Positions 30,397-40,277 are shown, counted from the first letter of the stretch. The stretch is DNA of 64,000 bases from Thermoplasmata archaeon (GCA_021817245.1 JAKAVQ010000010.1:24583-88582); one strand, 5' to 3'. Numbers and translations are program-made. Notes: a model not told the origin generated them from the letters alone.

Positions 30397-31206
30397 ATGG
30401 CCGAGGAAGCCGCTCCGCCGGTCGATCTCTTTGCCCGCGACGAAGGCCACGGTCCCACGGTCGTTCTGTTGCACGGCATCGGCTCGAACCACACGGTCTG
30501 GAACGGCGTCCTGCCGCTCCTCGTCCCGGAGTTCCGCGTGGTCGCCCCCGACCTGCGCGGGCACGGACGCACCTCCGCTCCGCCCGGTTCGAGCTACACG
30601 TTCTCCGAGCTTGCCGAGGATGTCCGTCGGCTCCTCGAGGGCCGCAAGATCGATGCCGCCCACCTGGTCGGATTGAGCGGGGGCGCTCTCCTCGCGCTCC
30701 GCATCGCGCTCGACCGGCCCGAGCGACTGCGCAGCCTCACGATGGTGAGCGGGGCCGCGTACACGGATGCCCACACCCGCTCGGTCTCCCAGCGGTGGAC
30801 CGAAACGTACGCGAAGGAGGGCCGCGACCCGTTCGCACTTCGCCTGCTCAAGGACCTCTATTACCCCGACTGGATCGAGGCGCACCTCGACTTCGCCGAC
30901 CAGCTGCGCGCCCAGGTGAAGCGCCAGGACTTCGGGCCGGCGGTCCGCTGGGCCCGCTCCATGGAGACGTTTGACGAGCGTCCGAGGATCGCCTCCCTCC
31001 GGTTGCCGACGCTGATCGTCCAGGCGATGGACGACGACGTGGTCGATGCCTCCCATGGTCGCATCCTGCGCCAGTCGATCGCCGGCGCGAAGATCCGGAT
31101 CCTCGCCGAGACCGGCCACATGGTCCCCGTCGAGCGTCCGAAAGAGACCGCGGAGGCGATCGCCGCGTTCGTCCGTCAGGTGGAGTCCCCGTCCACTCCC
31201 GGTTAG
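30397..31206 (+). CDS. Alpha/beta hydrolase
   Basis: VVLLHGIGSNHTVWNGVLPLL, VAPDLRGHGRTSAPPG, AHLVGLSGGALLALRIAL, ILAETGHMVPVERP. Confidence 0.9.
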   Translation: MAEEAAPPVDLFARDEGHGPTVVLLHGIGSNHTVWNGVLPLLVPEFRVVAPDLRGHGRTSAPPGSSYTFSELAEDVRRLLEGRKIDAAHLVGLSGGALLALRIALDRPERLRSLTMVSGAAYTDAHTRSVSQRWTETYAKEGRDPFALRLLKDLYYPDWIEAHLDFADQLRAQVKRQDFGPAVRWARSMETFDERPRIASLRLPTLIVQAMDDDVVDASHGRILRQSIAGAKIRILAETGHMVPVERPKETAEAIAAFVRQVESPSTPG

Positions 31207-31260
31207 CTAACGGGCGGCCGGCCGCCCGGTTTATCTGTCGGTCGGAGTATTCGTCCGTCG

Positions 31261-31434
31261 ATGGCCGAGGACCCGGCGACGTCCCTCGAGGCCCGGCTGG
31301 AAGCCCTGGACCGTGAGCTCCGGGAGCTGCGGGCGCGGGTCCTCGCGCTCGAGCGACTGATGGGCAGCGGCGGGGAACACCCGTCGGACCAGACCACCGT
31401 GCGGCAGAAGGTCGCCTACGACTGGCAGGCGTGA
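31261..31434 (+). CDS. Small coiled-coil protein (57 aa)
   Basis: MAEDPATSLEARLEALDRELRELRARVLALERLMGSGGEHPSDQTTVRQKVAYDWQA; stop overlaps the NUDIX GTG start; below the ORF-track length cutoff. Confidence 0.6.
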   Translation: MAEDPATSLEARLEALDRELRELRARVLALERLMGSGGEHPSDQTTVRQKVAYDWQA

Positions 31435-32075
31435 ACGTGGCCGACCCGTTGCACCTCGAGCCCGGGGCCGCACCACGGGAACTGGACGCCCTGCTCGACC
31501 GCTTTCCCGCCGTTCGGCCCCCGGCCTCGATCGCCGGTGCGGCGGTCACGATCGTGCTCCGGGACGACCGCAATGAGGTCGAGACGTTGCTCATCGAGCG
31601 CGCGTCGAACCCCCGGGACCCTGCGTCGGGGCACGTCGCGTTCCCCGGCGGAGGTGTCGAGGAGAGCGACCGTTCGCTCGCTACGACCGCCCTCCGCGAG
31701 CTCGAAGAGGAGGTCGGTCTGGGGCCGGACGACCTCGCGGGGCCACCGCGGTTCGTGGGCACGCTCTACGCGGCCCGGTTCCGCCTCGAGGTCGGAGTCT
31801 TCGCGGCGCGCCTCGGATCCGGCGCGCGTCCCCCGACCGCCCGGAGCCCGGACGAGGTCGCCCAAGTCTTCTGGCTCCCTCGGTCGGCGCTCGCCTCTAC
31901 GCGCGAGGTCCCCCGGGAGACCGGGCTCGGGCCGGCCACCGTCCGAGCGACCGTTTTCGACGGCCACGTCCTCTGGGGGTTCACCCGCCGCGTCCTGCGC
32001 CGGTTCTTCGAGCTTCCGGCGGAGGAAGAGTGGATCGGGTCCGGGCTCGACGGTTACCGGTCCGGCCTGTCGTAA
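31431..32075 (+). CDS. NUDIX hydrolase (CoA pyrophosphatase-like)
   Basis: GHVAFPGGGVEESDRSLATTALRELEEEVGL Nudix box. Confidence 0.9.
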   Translation: MNVADPLHLEPGAAPRELDALLDRFPAVRPPASIAGAAVTIVLRDDRNEVETLLIERASNPRDPASGHVAFPGGGVEESDRSLATTALRELEEEVGLGPDDLAGPPRFVGTLYAARFRLEVGVFAARLGSGARPPTARSPDEVAQVFWLPRSALASTREVPRETGLGPATVRATVFDGHVLWGFTRRVLRRFFELPAEEEWIGSGLDGYRSGLS

Positions 32076-32149
32076 TCGCAAGCCTTCGACGGCGGTCGCC
32101 GCCCCGTTCGGCTTCGGGGCCGGAGGGCGCGCGGACGGTCGCACGATGG

Positions 32150-32169
32150 TTTAAATACCTCCTTAAATA
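32150..32169 (+). promoter_or_regulatory. Two TATA-like boxes upstream of tbp
   Basis: tttaaata at 32150-32157 and ttaaata at 32163-32169, ahead of the TTG start at 32191. Confidence 0.55.
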
Positions 32170-32190
32170 GTTCGGCGGCGAGGGATTACC

Positions 32191-32739
32191 TTGGTCAAGA
32201 TCCGCATCGAGAACGTCGTCGCGTCGACCTCGCTCGGGGATGAACTCGACCTCCAGTCGATCGCGCTCGGCCTCGACGGGGCCGAGTACGAGCCCGAGCA
32301 GTTCCCGGGGCTCATCTACCGACTCAAGCAGCCGAAGACCGCGATCCTCCTCTTCCGGTCGGGCAAGGTCGTCTGCACCGGCGCGAAGAGCATGCACGAG
32401 GTCGAGGAATCGATCCGCACGGTCGCCGGCCAGATCAAGAAGGGCGGCCAGAAGATCAACATGCACCCGAAGATCGAGGTGCAGAACATCGTCGCGAGCT
32501 CGGACCTCGAGAGCGAGATCAACCTCAATGCGATCGCGGTCACTCTGGGACTCGACCGGGTCGAATACGAGCCCGAGCAGTTCCCCGGCCTCGTCTGCCG
32601 TATCGACGAGCCCCGGGTCGTGGTCCTCCTCTTCGGGAGCGGCAAGCTCGTATGCACGGGCGCGCGCAAGCCGTCCGACGTCGAGGTCGCGGTCAAGAAG
32701 ATCACGAAGGAGCTCCAGGGCGCGGGCCTCCTTCGCTAG
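32191..32739 (+). CDS. tbp: TATA-box-binding protein
   Basis: Two direct-repeat halves, each with EYEPEQFPGL[IV][YC]R...LLF.SGK[VL]VCTGA; TTG start. Confidence 0.97.
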   Translation: MVKIRIENVVASTSLGDELDLQSIALGLDGAEYEPEQFPGLIYRLKQPKTAILLFRSGKVVCTGAKSMHEVEESIRTVAGQIKKGGQKINMHPKIEVQNIVASSDLESEINLNAIAVTLGLDRVEYEPEQFPGLVCRIDEPRVVVLLFGSGKLVCTGARKPSDVEVAVKKITKELQGAGLLR

Positions 32740-32761
32740 CGCGCGTCCGCGAGCTCGCGGC

Positions 32762-33637
32762 GTGGCGCTTCCTCCCGGCCTGCCGGTCGTCGACCACCAC
32801 TGCCACCTGTCGCCGTCCGGAGAAGGGGTCGAGGCGGCCCGCCGGTTCCGCGCGGCGGGAGGGACCCACCTCTTCCTCGCGACCCAGAACTACTCCGGGA
32901 AGGTTCCGAGGTCCCTCGGGGAGTACCGGGACCAGTTCGAGACCACCGAGGCGCTGGCGCGGCGCGTGGCCGAGGGCGCCCGGGTGGTCGTGTATCCCGT
33001 CGTCGCCCCGTACCCGGTCGACCTCGTCGGCGCGGCGGAGTCGCTCGGCATCGGTCCGGCCCTCGAGCTCCACCGCTCGGCGATCGACCTCGCCGGCGAG
33101 TGGGTGCGCGAGCGTCGCGCCGTGGCGCTCGGCGAGGTCGGCCGGCCGCACTTCGCGGTGCCGCCCGATATTGCCGACGCGGCGACGCAGGCGTTCCGCC
33201 ACGCCCTCGAGGTCGCGCGGGAGTCCCACTGCCCGGTCGTCGTGCACTCCGCCGACCTCGACGCCGGCGGCTACCTCGATCTCGCCACGGCGGCCGCGAG
33301 GGCCGGCGTCGACGCGCGACGGGTGGTGAAGCATTATGCACGCCACCGCATCGCGCCCGCCGAGCGGGCCTCCGTGACGCCTTCGTTCCTGGCGCGCCGC
33401 GACCTCGTCCGAGAAGTTCTCCACGACCCGGCCCCCTGGTTCCTCGAGACCGACTTCCTCGACGATCCGAGCCGCCCGGGCGCCGTCCTCGACCTGGCGA
33501 CCGTCCCGCGACGCGCGAACCAGATCGCGTCGAGCGTGCCGGGCGATATCGACCGTCTCTACGTGCCGTTCGTCGAGGCCGTCGAGCAGGTCTACGGCTT
33601 CCGGCCCGAGGCCCCGGCTCGAGAGGGGAGCCCGTGA
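32762..33637 (+). CDS. TatD-related metal-dependent hydrolase
   Basis: VVDHHCHLSPSGEGVEAARRFRAAGGTHLFL, VALGEVGRPHF, CPVVVHSADLDAGGYLDL, WFLETDFLDDPSRPG. Confidence 0.85.
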   Translation: MALPPGLPVVDHHCHLSPSGEGVEAARRFRAAGGTHLFLATQNYSGKVPRSLGEYRDQFETTEALARRVAEGARVVVYPVVAPYPVDLVGAAESLGIGPALELHRSAIDLAGEWVRERRAVALGEVGRPHFAVPPDIADAATQAFRHALEVARESHCPVVVHSADLDAGGYLDLATAAARAGVDARRVVKHYARHRIAPAERASVTPSFLARRDLVREVLHDPAPWFLETDFLDDPSRPGAVLDLATVPRRANQIASSVPGDIDRLYVPFVEAVEQVYGFRPEAPAREGSP

Positions 33638-34272
33638 GCGCGCGCCGGCGGAGCCCCGGACTCCTTGTCGCCATCGAGGGGGTCGACGGGACCGGCAAGT
33701 CGACGCTCGTGAACGCTCTGGCCCGAGCCTTGCGCCGGCGGGGATGGTCGGTGGCCACCCGCCGCGAACCCGCCGACTCGAACCTGGGCGCGCTCGCCCA
33801 ACGCGTCGGCCGGGACGATCCGTGGAGCGGGGCGGTCTACTTTACCCTCGACCGGCACCTCGCCCGGCCCTCGCTCGAGCACGACCTCGCCCGTCACGAC
33901 CTCGTTCTGAGCGACCGCTCGTTCTACTCGACCCTCGCCTACCAGGGGAGCGAACTGTCCGTGCCGCAGCGACGCCGCCTCGCCGCGCTCCAGAGGTCGG
34001 CGACGTGCGCGCCCGACCGTGTGATCCTTCTCGACCTCGCCGCGTCCGCGGCCCTCGAGCGCGTCCGGGGACGTCGGCGGGTCCGTGGCCCGCTCGAGGA
34101 GCTCCGGACCCTCGAGCGCGTTGCCCGAGCGTACCGGGCGCTCGCCCGGACGCATCACTGGATCGTGCTCGACGCCCGCGCCCCCGCCTCCGGTCTCGTT
34201 CGCGAAGCGCTCGGCCGGCTCGAGCTCCCGCCGTCGTCGCGGGGCCGGGGTCGACGTCGGCCGCGAGCGTGA
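33634..34272 (+). CDS. tmk: Thymidylate kinase
   Basis: LLVAIEGVDGTGKSTLVNALARALRRRGWSVATRREP...LVLSDRSFYSTLAYQG; GTGA overlap with the TatD gene. Confidence 0.9.
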   Translation: MSARRRSPGLLVAIEGVDGTGKSTLVNALARALRRRGWSVATRREPADSNLGALAQRVGRDDPWSGAVYFTLDRHLARPSLEHDLARHDLVLSDRSFYSTLAYQGSELSVPQRRRLAALQRSATCAPDRVILLDLAASAALERVRGRRRVRGPLEELRTLERVARAYRALARTHHWIVLDARAPASGLVREALGRLELPPSSRGRGRRRPRA

Positions 34273-34273
34273 T

Positions 34274-35461
34274 ATGGGCCATCGGGGTCCCGCCGTGCGT
34301 CCGGAGGGCCCCGTGAACCGCATCCTCGTCAAGGAAGAGACGCTCGACGCGTCGTACCTTCCGGGCCGGCTCGTTCGACGCGAGAAGGAGCTCGACCTCA
34401 CGTCGCGACGCTTTCGCGAGGCGCTCGGGAAGGGGCTCCCGTACCACCTCCTCCTGACGGGAGGCGTCGGGAGCGGCAAGACCGCGCTCGCCCGACGCCT
34501 CGGCCAGGACCTCGAGCGCGGCGGCCGCCTCGGCGGGTTCCCGGTGAAGACGGCGTACGTGAACTGCTGGCGGCGCGCCAGCGACCGGACGGTGATGCTC
34601 GACCTTTTGCGGAGCGTTCACGTCTCACTTCCCGACCGGGGGTACAGCTTGAGCGAGATGCTCGACGTCTTCGAGCAGGGGATCCGCCGAAACCCCCAGC
34701 ACCTCGTCATCGAGCTCGACGAGGCGTCGAGCCTGGTCCGCCAGGAGACAAAGCTCGTCTACCTTCTCTCTCGGGCGCAGGAGGTCGGGCTCGGCTCGAT
34801 CTCGCTTCTCCTGATCGCGGTCGAAGACCTGTTTCCGTTCCTCGACCCCGCGAGCCGGTCGAGCTTTGGCGTAACGCACCGGCTGTCGCTCGCCCCGTAC
34901 GACCGGGCGGCGCTCGCGGAGATCCTCGCCTCGCGCGCCGAGCTCGCCTTGCGACCGGGCAGCTTCGACCGTGACGTCCTCGACCAGATCGCTCGGATCG
35001 CCGAGGCGAACGGCGACGCTCGCTTCGCGCTCGAGCTCCTCGCGGGCGCCGCGCACGCGGCGGAGGACGACGGGGACAACGCGATCGCGTCCGAGCACGT
35101 GCGGCGCGCCAAAGGCTCGCTCCTGCCGACCGTTTCCGAAACGCAGCTCGACTCGCTCTCGACGAACGAACTCGGCGTCCTCCTTTCGCTCTCCCGCACG
35201 CTGAAGGGCCGGGGCAGCTCGACCACGAGCCAGAAACTGAGGGCGAACCACACGACGCTCCTCGAGGAGCTCCGGGCTCCGGCGATGAGCCGCACGACCT
35301 TCTGGAGGACGCTCAAGGAGCTCGAGCGGGACGGCCTCGTCTCGCTCGAAGCGGGTGAAACCGGGGAGTCGAGCAAGGTCGCCATGGACGAGCTGCCGGC
35401 GAGCTACCTCACGACCCTGCTCGAGGAGCGCCTGGGACGAGGCCGGGCGAGTAAACGCTAA
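34274..35461 (+). CDS. Orc1/Cdc6-like AAA ATPase
   Basis: YHLLLTGGVGSGKTALARRLGQDLE, LVIELDEASSLVRQE, C-terminal winged-helix region. Confidence 0.82.
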   Translation: MGHRGPAVRPEGPVNRILVKEETLDASYLPGRLVRREKELDLTSRRFREALGKGLPYHLLLTGGVGSGKTALARRLGQDLERGGRLGGFPVKTAYVNCWRRASDRTVMLDLLRSVHVSLPDRGYSLSEMLDVFEQGIRRNPQHLVIELDEASSLVRQETKLVYLLSRAQEVGLGSISLLLIAVEDLFPFLDPASRSSFGVTHRLSLAPYDRAALAEILASRAELALRPGSFDRDVLDQIARIAEANGDARFALELLAGAAHAAEDDGDNAIASEHVRRAKGSLLPTVSETQLDSLSTNELGVLLSLSRTLKGRGSSTTSQKLRANHTTLLEELRAPAMSRTTFWRTLKELERDGLVSLEAGETGESSKVAMDELPASYLTTLLEERLGRGRASKR

Positions 35462-35485
35462 ACCGCCGACCCCCGTCCGCCGGGC

Positions 35486-36394
35486 GTGGCGACTTCGGTG
35501 GCTCCCGCCGGGGAGCTCGAACGGCTCCCGCCGTGGATACGCGTCCGCCCGCCCCGGGGGGCCGCGTATCCCGAGGTGCGGGGCCTGCTCGACGAGCTTG
35601 CGCTGGGGACCGTCTGCCGGGAGGCGCGGTGCCCGAATCTCCCCGAATGCTGGTCCGCGGGCGCGGCGACCCTTATGCTCCTCGGAACGGACTGCACGCG
35701 TCGCTGCGGGTTCTGCGCCGTTTCGACCCGCTGGCCGAAGGGCGTGGTGGACGGGACCGAACCCGCCCGGGTCGCCGAGGCCGTACGACGCTGGGGCCTG
35801 CGGTACGTGGTCCTCACCCAGGTGTGCCGGGACGACCTCGAGGACGGCGGCGCGGGGCTCCTCGCCGAGACGGTCCGGCGGATCCGCGTCGCGTCCCCCG
35901 GGACGCGGGTGGAGCTTCTGATCGGCGACCTCGGTGGACGCCCGGAGCCGCTCGAGACCCTCTGGTCGAGCCCGCCGGACGTCCTCGCGCACAACCTCGA
36001 GACCACGCGCGAGCTCTCGGGCCGCGTCCGCGACCGGCGCGCGGGGTACGACCGGTCGCTCGGCGTGCTCGCGGCGGCCCGTCGCACCGGCCCCTCGCAC
36101 TTGGTCGTCAAGAGCTCGGTCATGCTCGGACTCGGCGAGACCGAAGAGGGGCTGCGCGCCGCCTTCGAGGACCTGCGGCGCGCCGGCGTCGACCTCCTCA
36201 CGCTCGGCCAGTACTTGCGGCCCGGGCCCGGCCACGTTCCGGTCGCCCGGTACGTACCTCCCGAGGAGTTCGAACGGTGGAAGGCGGCCGCGCTCGCCCT
36301 CGGCTTCGAGGGCGTCGAGGCGGGACCCCTCGTGCGGAGCTCCTACCGGGCCGAGGAGCTCTACCGTCGGGCGCGAGTCGCCCGGGGAGGCTAG
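35486..36394 (+). CDS. lipA: Lipoyl synthase
   Basis: CREARCPNLPECWSAGAATLMLLGTDCTRRCGFCAVSTRWP; both LipA Fe-S motifs present. Confidence 0.95.
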   Translation: MATSVAPAGELERLPPWIRVRPPRGAAYPEVRGLLDELALGTVCREARCPNLPECWSAGAATLMLLGTDCTRRCGFCAVSTRWPKGVVDGTEPARVAEAVRRWGLRYVVLTQVCRDDLEDGGAGLLAETVRRIRVASPGTRVELLIGDLGGRPEPLETLWSSPPDVLAHNLETTRELSGRVRDRRAGYDRSLGVLAAARRTGPSHLVVKSSVMLGLGETEEGLRAAFEDLRRAGVDLLTLGQYLRPGPGHVPVARYVPPEEFERWKAAALALGFEGVEAGPLVRSSYRAEELYRRARVARGG

Positions 36395-36397
36395 CCC

Positions 36398-36763
36398 GTG
36401 GCGAAGAAGGTCCGGCGCAAGCTCGAGGAGGAAGAGGCCGCCGCGTTCGAGTTCCCGGTGTTCGACGAGGTCGCCTTCGTCTCGAAGGAGTTCGAGCTGA
36501 TGGGCGCCTACCTCGTGGCGGTCGCGATCGCGGTCCTCCTCGGGGTCTTCGCGTGGGCGGCGACGGTCGCCGCGGGGCTCTCCTGGTTCCCGTTCCCGAT
36601 CGGGATCGCGGTCATCGCGCTCAGCCCGTACCTCATCCGCCGCCTGCGCACGAGCGCCCTCACCTACACGAAGGGCGACTGGGCCGGGCTCATCATGCTC
36701 GAGTTCTTCGGATTCCTCGCGCTCTGGTTCGTGCTCCTCGACATCTCGCCGCACGCGATCTAG
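36398..36763 (+). CDS. Small integral membrane protein
   Basis: Three hydrophobic segments after an acidic/basic N-terminus; GTG start just after lipA. Confidence 0.65.
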   Translation: MAKKVRRKLEEEEAAAFEFPVFDEVAFVSKEFELMGAYLVAVAIAVLLGVFAWAATVAAGLSWFPFPIGIAVIALSPYLIRRLRTSALTYTKGDWAGLIMLEFFGFLALWFVLLDISPHAI

Positions 36764-38178
36764 CGCGGCGGAAGCCAGGGAAGCCGCTTGTCGAACAGTT
36801 CGCCGAGCGCCTCGGCGAGCGACGGGAGGTCCTCCGTGTCGCCGAGCGCGCGCACTTCGATGCGGGAGGGGTCGCGCGGCGTCAGGTCCTTTCCGAGCGC
36901 GAGACGCGGACGCGCGGCCTCCACTACCGACTCGACCGAGCGCTCCTTGCGCGCGGTCTCGACGCCGAAGCTCCCGTCCTCGCGCACGTACGGCCCCTGA
37001 AGCACCCGCGCTCCGGCTCCGGCCCACTTCGCGAGGAAGTCGCCGGCGCGGTCGATCCCCGGCGGCGGGCCGGACCGCAGCTGCACGGCCGGGCGGTCGG
37101 CGTGCGCCACCTCGAGGACCACGTGGACGCGCTCGGCGTCGAGCGCGGTCGTCACACCGAGTACGACGAACTCCGCCCGCGCGAGCGTCTCCGCGACCGC
37201 TCGCGCCGCCTTGCGGACCTGCGGGTAGAGGGTGTCGTCCACGACCTCGGCCGGACGGGGCAGCGACACGACCGTGACGTGGGTGCCGCGCTCGGCGAGG
37301 TGGCGAAGGGCCTCGGCGCGCGAATGCATCGACGGCCGGCGGACGTCGAACCACGACTCCGCGGGGCGGTCGAGGTACGCGGCTGCCGCCGCGATGACGA
37401 GCCCCAGGTTGCGGCGCGAGAGGGCGGTCGCGACGTTGCGGTTCGGGTCGACCGGATCGGCGAGGACGAGCGCGACGTCCTCCGGGAGGCGAGGGGGCTC
37501 GCGGCCGGGCTCCGCGAGCCGGACGGGGACCGGCCAGTGGCGAGCCGCGGCGAGCAGCCGACGCAACGACCCGAACCGGAGCACGAGCAGCTCCACGAGG
37601 TATCCCGAGAACCCCTCGGTCCGAGCCTCGGAACCGTAGACGCCGAGGTGGTCGAGGAACCGCTTCGTGAGGCGGACCTCCCGGACGACCTCGGGGGTCT
37701 CCCGCGCGGCGAGCCACGCTTGGTGGAACGGGGTCCGGTCGACGGCCGAGAGCGGACGGGACGGGTCGGTGACGGCGAACCCGGGCACGGCATCGACCCG
37801 GAACCCTTCGAACGTCCCGCGCAGGTACGGGTGCTCGGCGTACCGCGTCTCGGGGTCGGCGAGCACCGCTCGTCCGAGGGCGAGGCCCTCCTCGCGCAGC
37901 CGCTCCCGCGGAAGGTCGGACGGGAACAGGAGGAAGAGGTCGACGTCGAGCCGGTCGGCCAGGAACGTACCGCGCGCGGCACTCCCCGCCACGAGCGCGC
38001 GAACGAGCGGACTCGAACGCGCCCTCGCCGCCTCCTCGACTCGCCGGACGAGCTCGGTCCGAACCTCGGCGACCCGTTCGAGGAGCGCGGGCGACGGCGC
38101 GAGCCGCCTCGCCGCGGCCGCTTCCACGCGGTCTGCCTCGGCCGCCGTGTCGACGGACGGGTCCGCCCGGGACGTCAT
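36760..38178 (-). CDS. cca: CCA-adding enzyme (archaeal class I tRNA nucleotidyltransferase)
   Basis: LVAGSAARGTFLADRLDVDLFLLFPSDLPRERLREEGLALGRAVL...YAEHPYLRG.F.GFRVDAVPGF. Confidence 0.93.
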   Translation of the reverse strand: MTSRADPSVDTAAEADRVEAAAARRLAPSPALLERVAEVRTELVRRVEEAARARSSPLVRALVAGSAARGTFLADRLDVDLFLLFPSDLPRERLREEGLALGRAVLADPETRYAEHPYLRGTFEGFRVDAVPGFAVTDPSRPLSAVDRTPFHQAWLAARETPEVVREVRLTKRFLDHLGVYGSEARTEGFSGYLVELLVLRFGSLRRLLAAARHWPVPVRLAEPGREPPRLPEDVALVLADPVDPNRNVATALSRRNLGLVIAAAAAYLDRPAESWFDVRRPSMHSRAEALRHLAERGTHVTVVSLPRPAEVVDDTLYPQVRKAARAVAETLARAEFVVLGVTTALDAERVHVVLEVAHADRPAVQLRSGPPPGIDRAGDFLAKWAGAGARVLQGPYVREDGSFGVETARKERSVESVVEAARPRLALGKDLTPRDPSRIEVRALGDTEDLPSLAEALGELFDKRLPWLPPR

Positions 38179-38284
38179 CGATACGGGCCGGACGGTTCGA
38201 AAGAGATGAACCTTCGCGTCGAACCCGTGGGCGGCCCGGGCACTGTTATCGGGGTCGGCGCCGTCTCGGCGGTCGGAGGCCACG

Positions 38285-39349
38285 ATGGTCGGGGTCGGGC
38301 ATCCGGCCACTCTCTACGAACCGCTCGGGGGCGGTAAGGTCCGGTGCACTGCGTGTGCCCGGTACTGCACGATCCCGAGCGGCTCGCACGGGTTCTGCTT
38401 CGTCCGCAAGAACGTGAACGGGCGGCTCGTCCTCCTGAGCTACGGGAGGGCCTCCGCGGTCCAGGTCGACCCGATCGAGAAGAAGCCGCTAGCGCACTTC
38501 CGCCCGGGCGCCCGGGTCTACTCGATCGGCACCGTCGGCTGCAACTGGCGCTGCCAGTACTGCCAGAACGCCGAGATCTCCCAGGAGCGGGAGGTGGTCG
38601 GCCGGCCGCTCTCTCCTTCGGCCGCGGTCCGGGGCGCACTCGGGTACGGATGCGAGGGCGTCACGTTCACGTACAACGAGCCGACGATCTTCGCCGAGTA
38701 CGCGCTCGACGTGATGCGCGAAGCGTGCGCGGCCGGACTGTTCTCGACCTTCGTGACGAACGGCTACATGACGCCCGAGGCGGTCGAGGCGCTCGGGCCT
38801 CACCTGGACGCGGTGAGCGTCGACTTCAAGGGGAGCGGGGAAGCCGGGTTCCTGCGCAAGTACATCGCCGCGAAAGGCCCCGAGCCGATCTTCGATTCTG
38901 CCGTCGGGCTGAAGAGACGGGGGGTCCACGTGGAGGTCACCGACCTGATCGTCCCCGATGTCGGGGACTCGGTCGCGGCGACGCGAACGCTCGCGCGCTT
39001 CGTCGTCGACGAGCTCGGCGCGTCCACGCCGTTCCATCTCCTCAGGTTCCACCCCGACTACAAGATGATGGGGTTTCCGTCGACACCGGTCGCGACCCTC
39101 GAGAGACTGCACGCGGTGGCGGCGGGAGAGGGGCTCGAGTACGTCTACCTCGGGAACGTCTGGGGGCACCCGCTCGAGCACACGTACTGCCCGAAGTGCG
39201 GCGACATCGCGGTCGAGCGCTACGGCTTCACGATCCGTTCGTGGAACCTCGACGCGGAGAACCGCTGCCGCCTCTGCGGTCACCGCCTACCGTTCGTCGG
39301 GCGCTTGTCCGAGCGGTACGAGCCGACGTTCGCGACCCCTGTGGCCTAG
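38285..39349 (+). CDS. amrS: AmmeMemoRadiSam system radical SAM enzyme
   Basis: VRCTACARYCTIPSGSHGFCFVRKNVNGRL, SIGTVGCNWRCQYCQNAEISQ, VTFTYNEPTIFAEYALDVM. Confidence 0.93.
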   Translation: MVGVGHPATLYEPLGGGKVRCTACARYCTIPSGSHGFCFVRKNVNGRLVLLSYGRASAVQVDPIEKKPLAHFRPGARVYSIGTVGCNWRCQYCQNAEISQEREVVGRPLSPSAAVRGALGYGCEGVTFTYNEPTIFAEYALDVMREACAAGLFSTFVTNGYMTPEAVEALGPHLDAVSVDFKGSGEAGFLRKYIAAKGPEPIFDSAVGLKRRGVHVEVTDLIVPDVGDSVAATRTLARFVVDELGASTPFHLLRFHPDYKMMGFPSTPVATLERLHAVAAGEGLEYVYLGNVWGHPLEHTYCPKCGDIAVERYGFTIRSWNLDAENRCRLCGHRLPFVGRLSERYEPTFATPVA

Positions 39350-40157
39350 CCTCGTCGGTCCGGGTCCGGCGCGATGGGGGCCGGCGGACGACCGCCTCGA
39401 CGACGAGGTGAAGCGGTATCTCCGCGATGAGCGGTCCCTGCGGGCTGTTCGCGACGAGCTCGGGAGCGGGCGTCGGCTCCTCGATCCTCGCGATCGCGAG
39501 CCCCGCGTCCCGCAGGATCCGAGAGTAGGTCGAGAGGGTCCGGTGGTAGCTGCGCGTGTACCCGACTTCGGACGGGGAGATCGGCCACGGTACGCGGACC
39601 GAGCGCTCGTCGCGATAGAGCCGGACCTTCCGCCAGATCTGGTCGCGAAAGACCCCGTCCCCCTGCCGCGACCGCTCCACGATCCAGGCGGACCGGTCGT
39701 CGAGGTCGAAGCACGGGTGGGCCACGGAGAAGACGAACCGTCCTACGGCGTCGAGGACCCGCGCCACCTCTCGAACCGCGCCCGCCGCGTCCTCGATATC
39801 GAGGAGCGCCATGTTCGCCACGACGAGGTCGAACGACCGGTCCGCGATCCCCGAGAGGCGGCTCGCGTCCCGTCGGAGGAATCGGGCGCCTGTCCGCGAG
39901 GCCGCTTCCCGTCGTCGGGCGTGAGCCAGCGACCGGGACGAGAGGTCGACCCCCAGGGCGACCGCCGCGCCCTCGCGCGCCCAGCGTCGCGTCAGGTAGC
40001 CGTTCCCGCACGCGAGGTCGAGCACACGGAGCCCCCGCACGGGCCCGACGACGTCGAGCAGGGTCGGGTCGATGAGCGCTCGATGCCAGAGGTCGCCGTC
40101 CTCCCCCATCCGCTCGTCGCGCCACCGCGCCATCGCGTCCCAACCTTCGCGCGTCAT
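39228..40157 (-). CDS. Class I SAM-dependent methyltransferase
   Basis: LRVLDLACGNGYLTRRWAREGAAVALGVDLS; SVAHPCFDLDDRS; C-terminal about 40 aa overlaps amrS antisense. Confidence 0.85.
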   Translation of the reverse strand: MTREGWDAMARWRDERMGEDGDLWHRALIDPTLLDVVGPVRGLRVLDLACGNGYLTRRWAREGAAVALGVDLSSRSLAHARRREAASRTGARFLRRDASRLSGIADRSFDLVVANMALLDIEDAAGAVREVARVLDAVGRFVFSVAHPCFDLDDRSAWIVERSRQGDGVFRDQIWRKVRLYRDERSVRVPWPISPSEVGYTRSYHRTLSTYSRILRDAGLAIARIEEPTPAPELVANSPQGPLIAEIPLHLVVEAVVRRPPSRRTRTDEARPQGSRTSARTARTSARRTVGGDRRGGSGSPRRGSTNGS

Positions 40158-40277
40158 CGCTGCCGCCGAACGGGCGGGCCCCAAAGTCGTTTCGCCGCCC
40201 CGTTCGGCGAAACCGTTTGCCCTCCCTTCACCTTCATAGTCCCCGGCGGCTCGGTCCGACGGTCGTCCGGAGCGCAC

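Noticed and set aside
34274-35485. Possible replication origin next to the Orc1/Cdc6-like gene
   Set aside because: No ORB-like repeats or AT-rich intergenic segment; the gene is embedded in a tight operon-like array. GC-skew analysis of the full chromosome would be needed.
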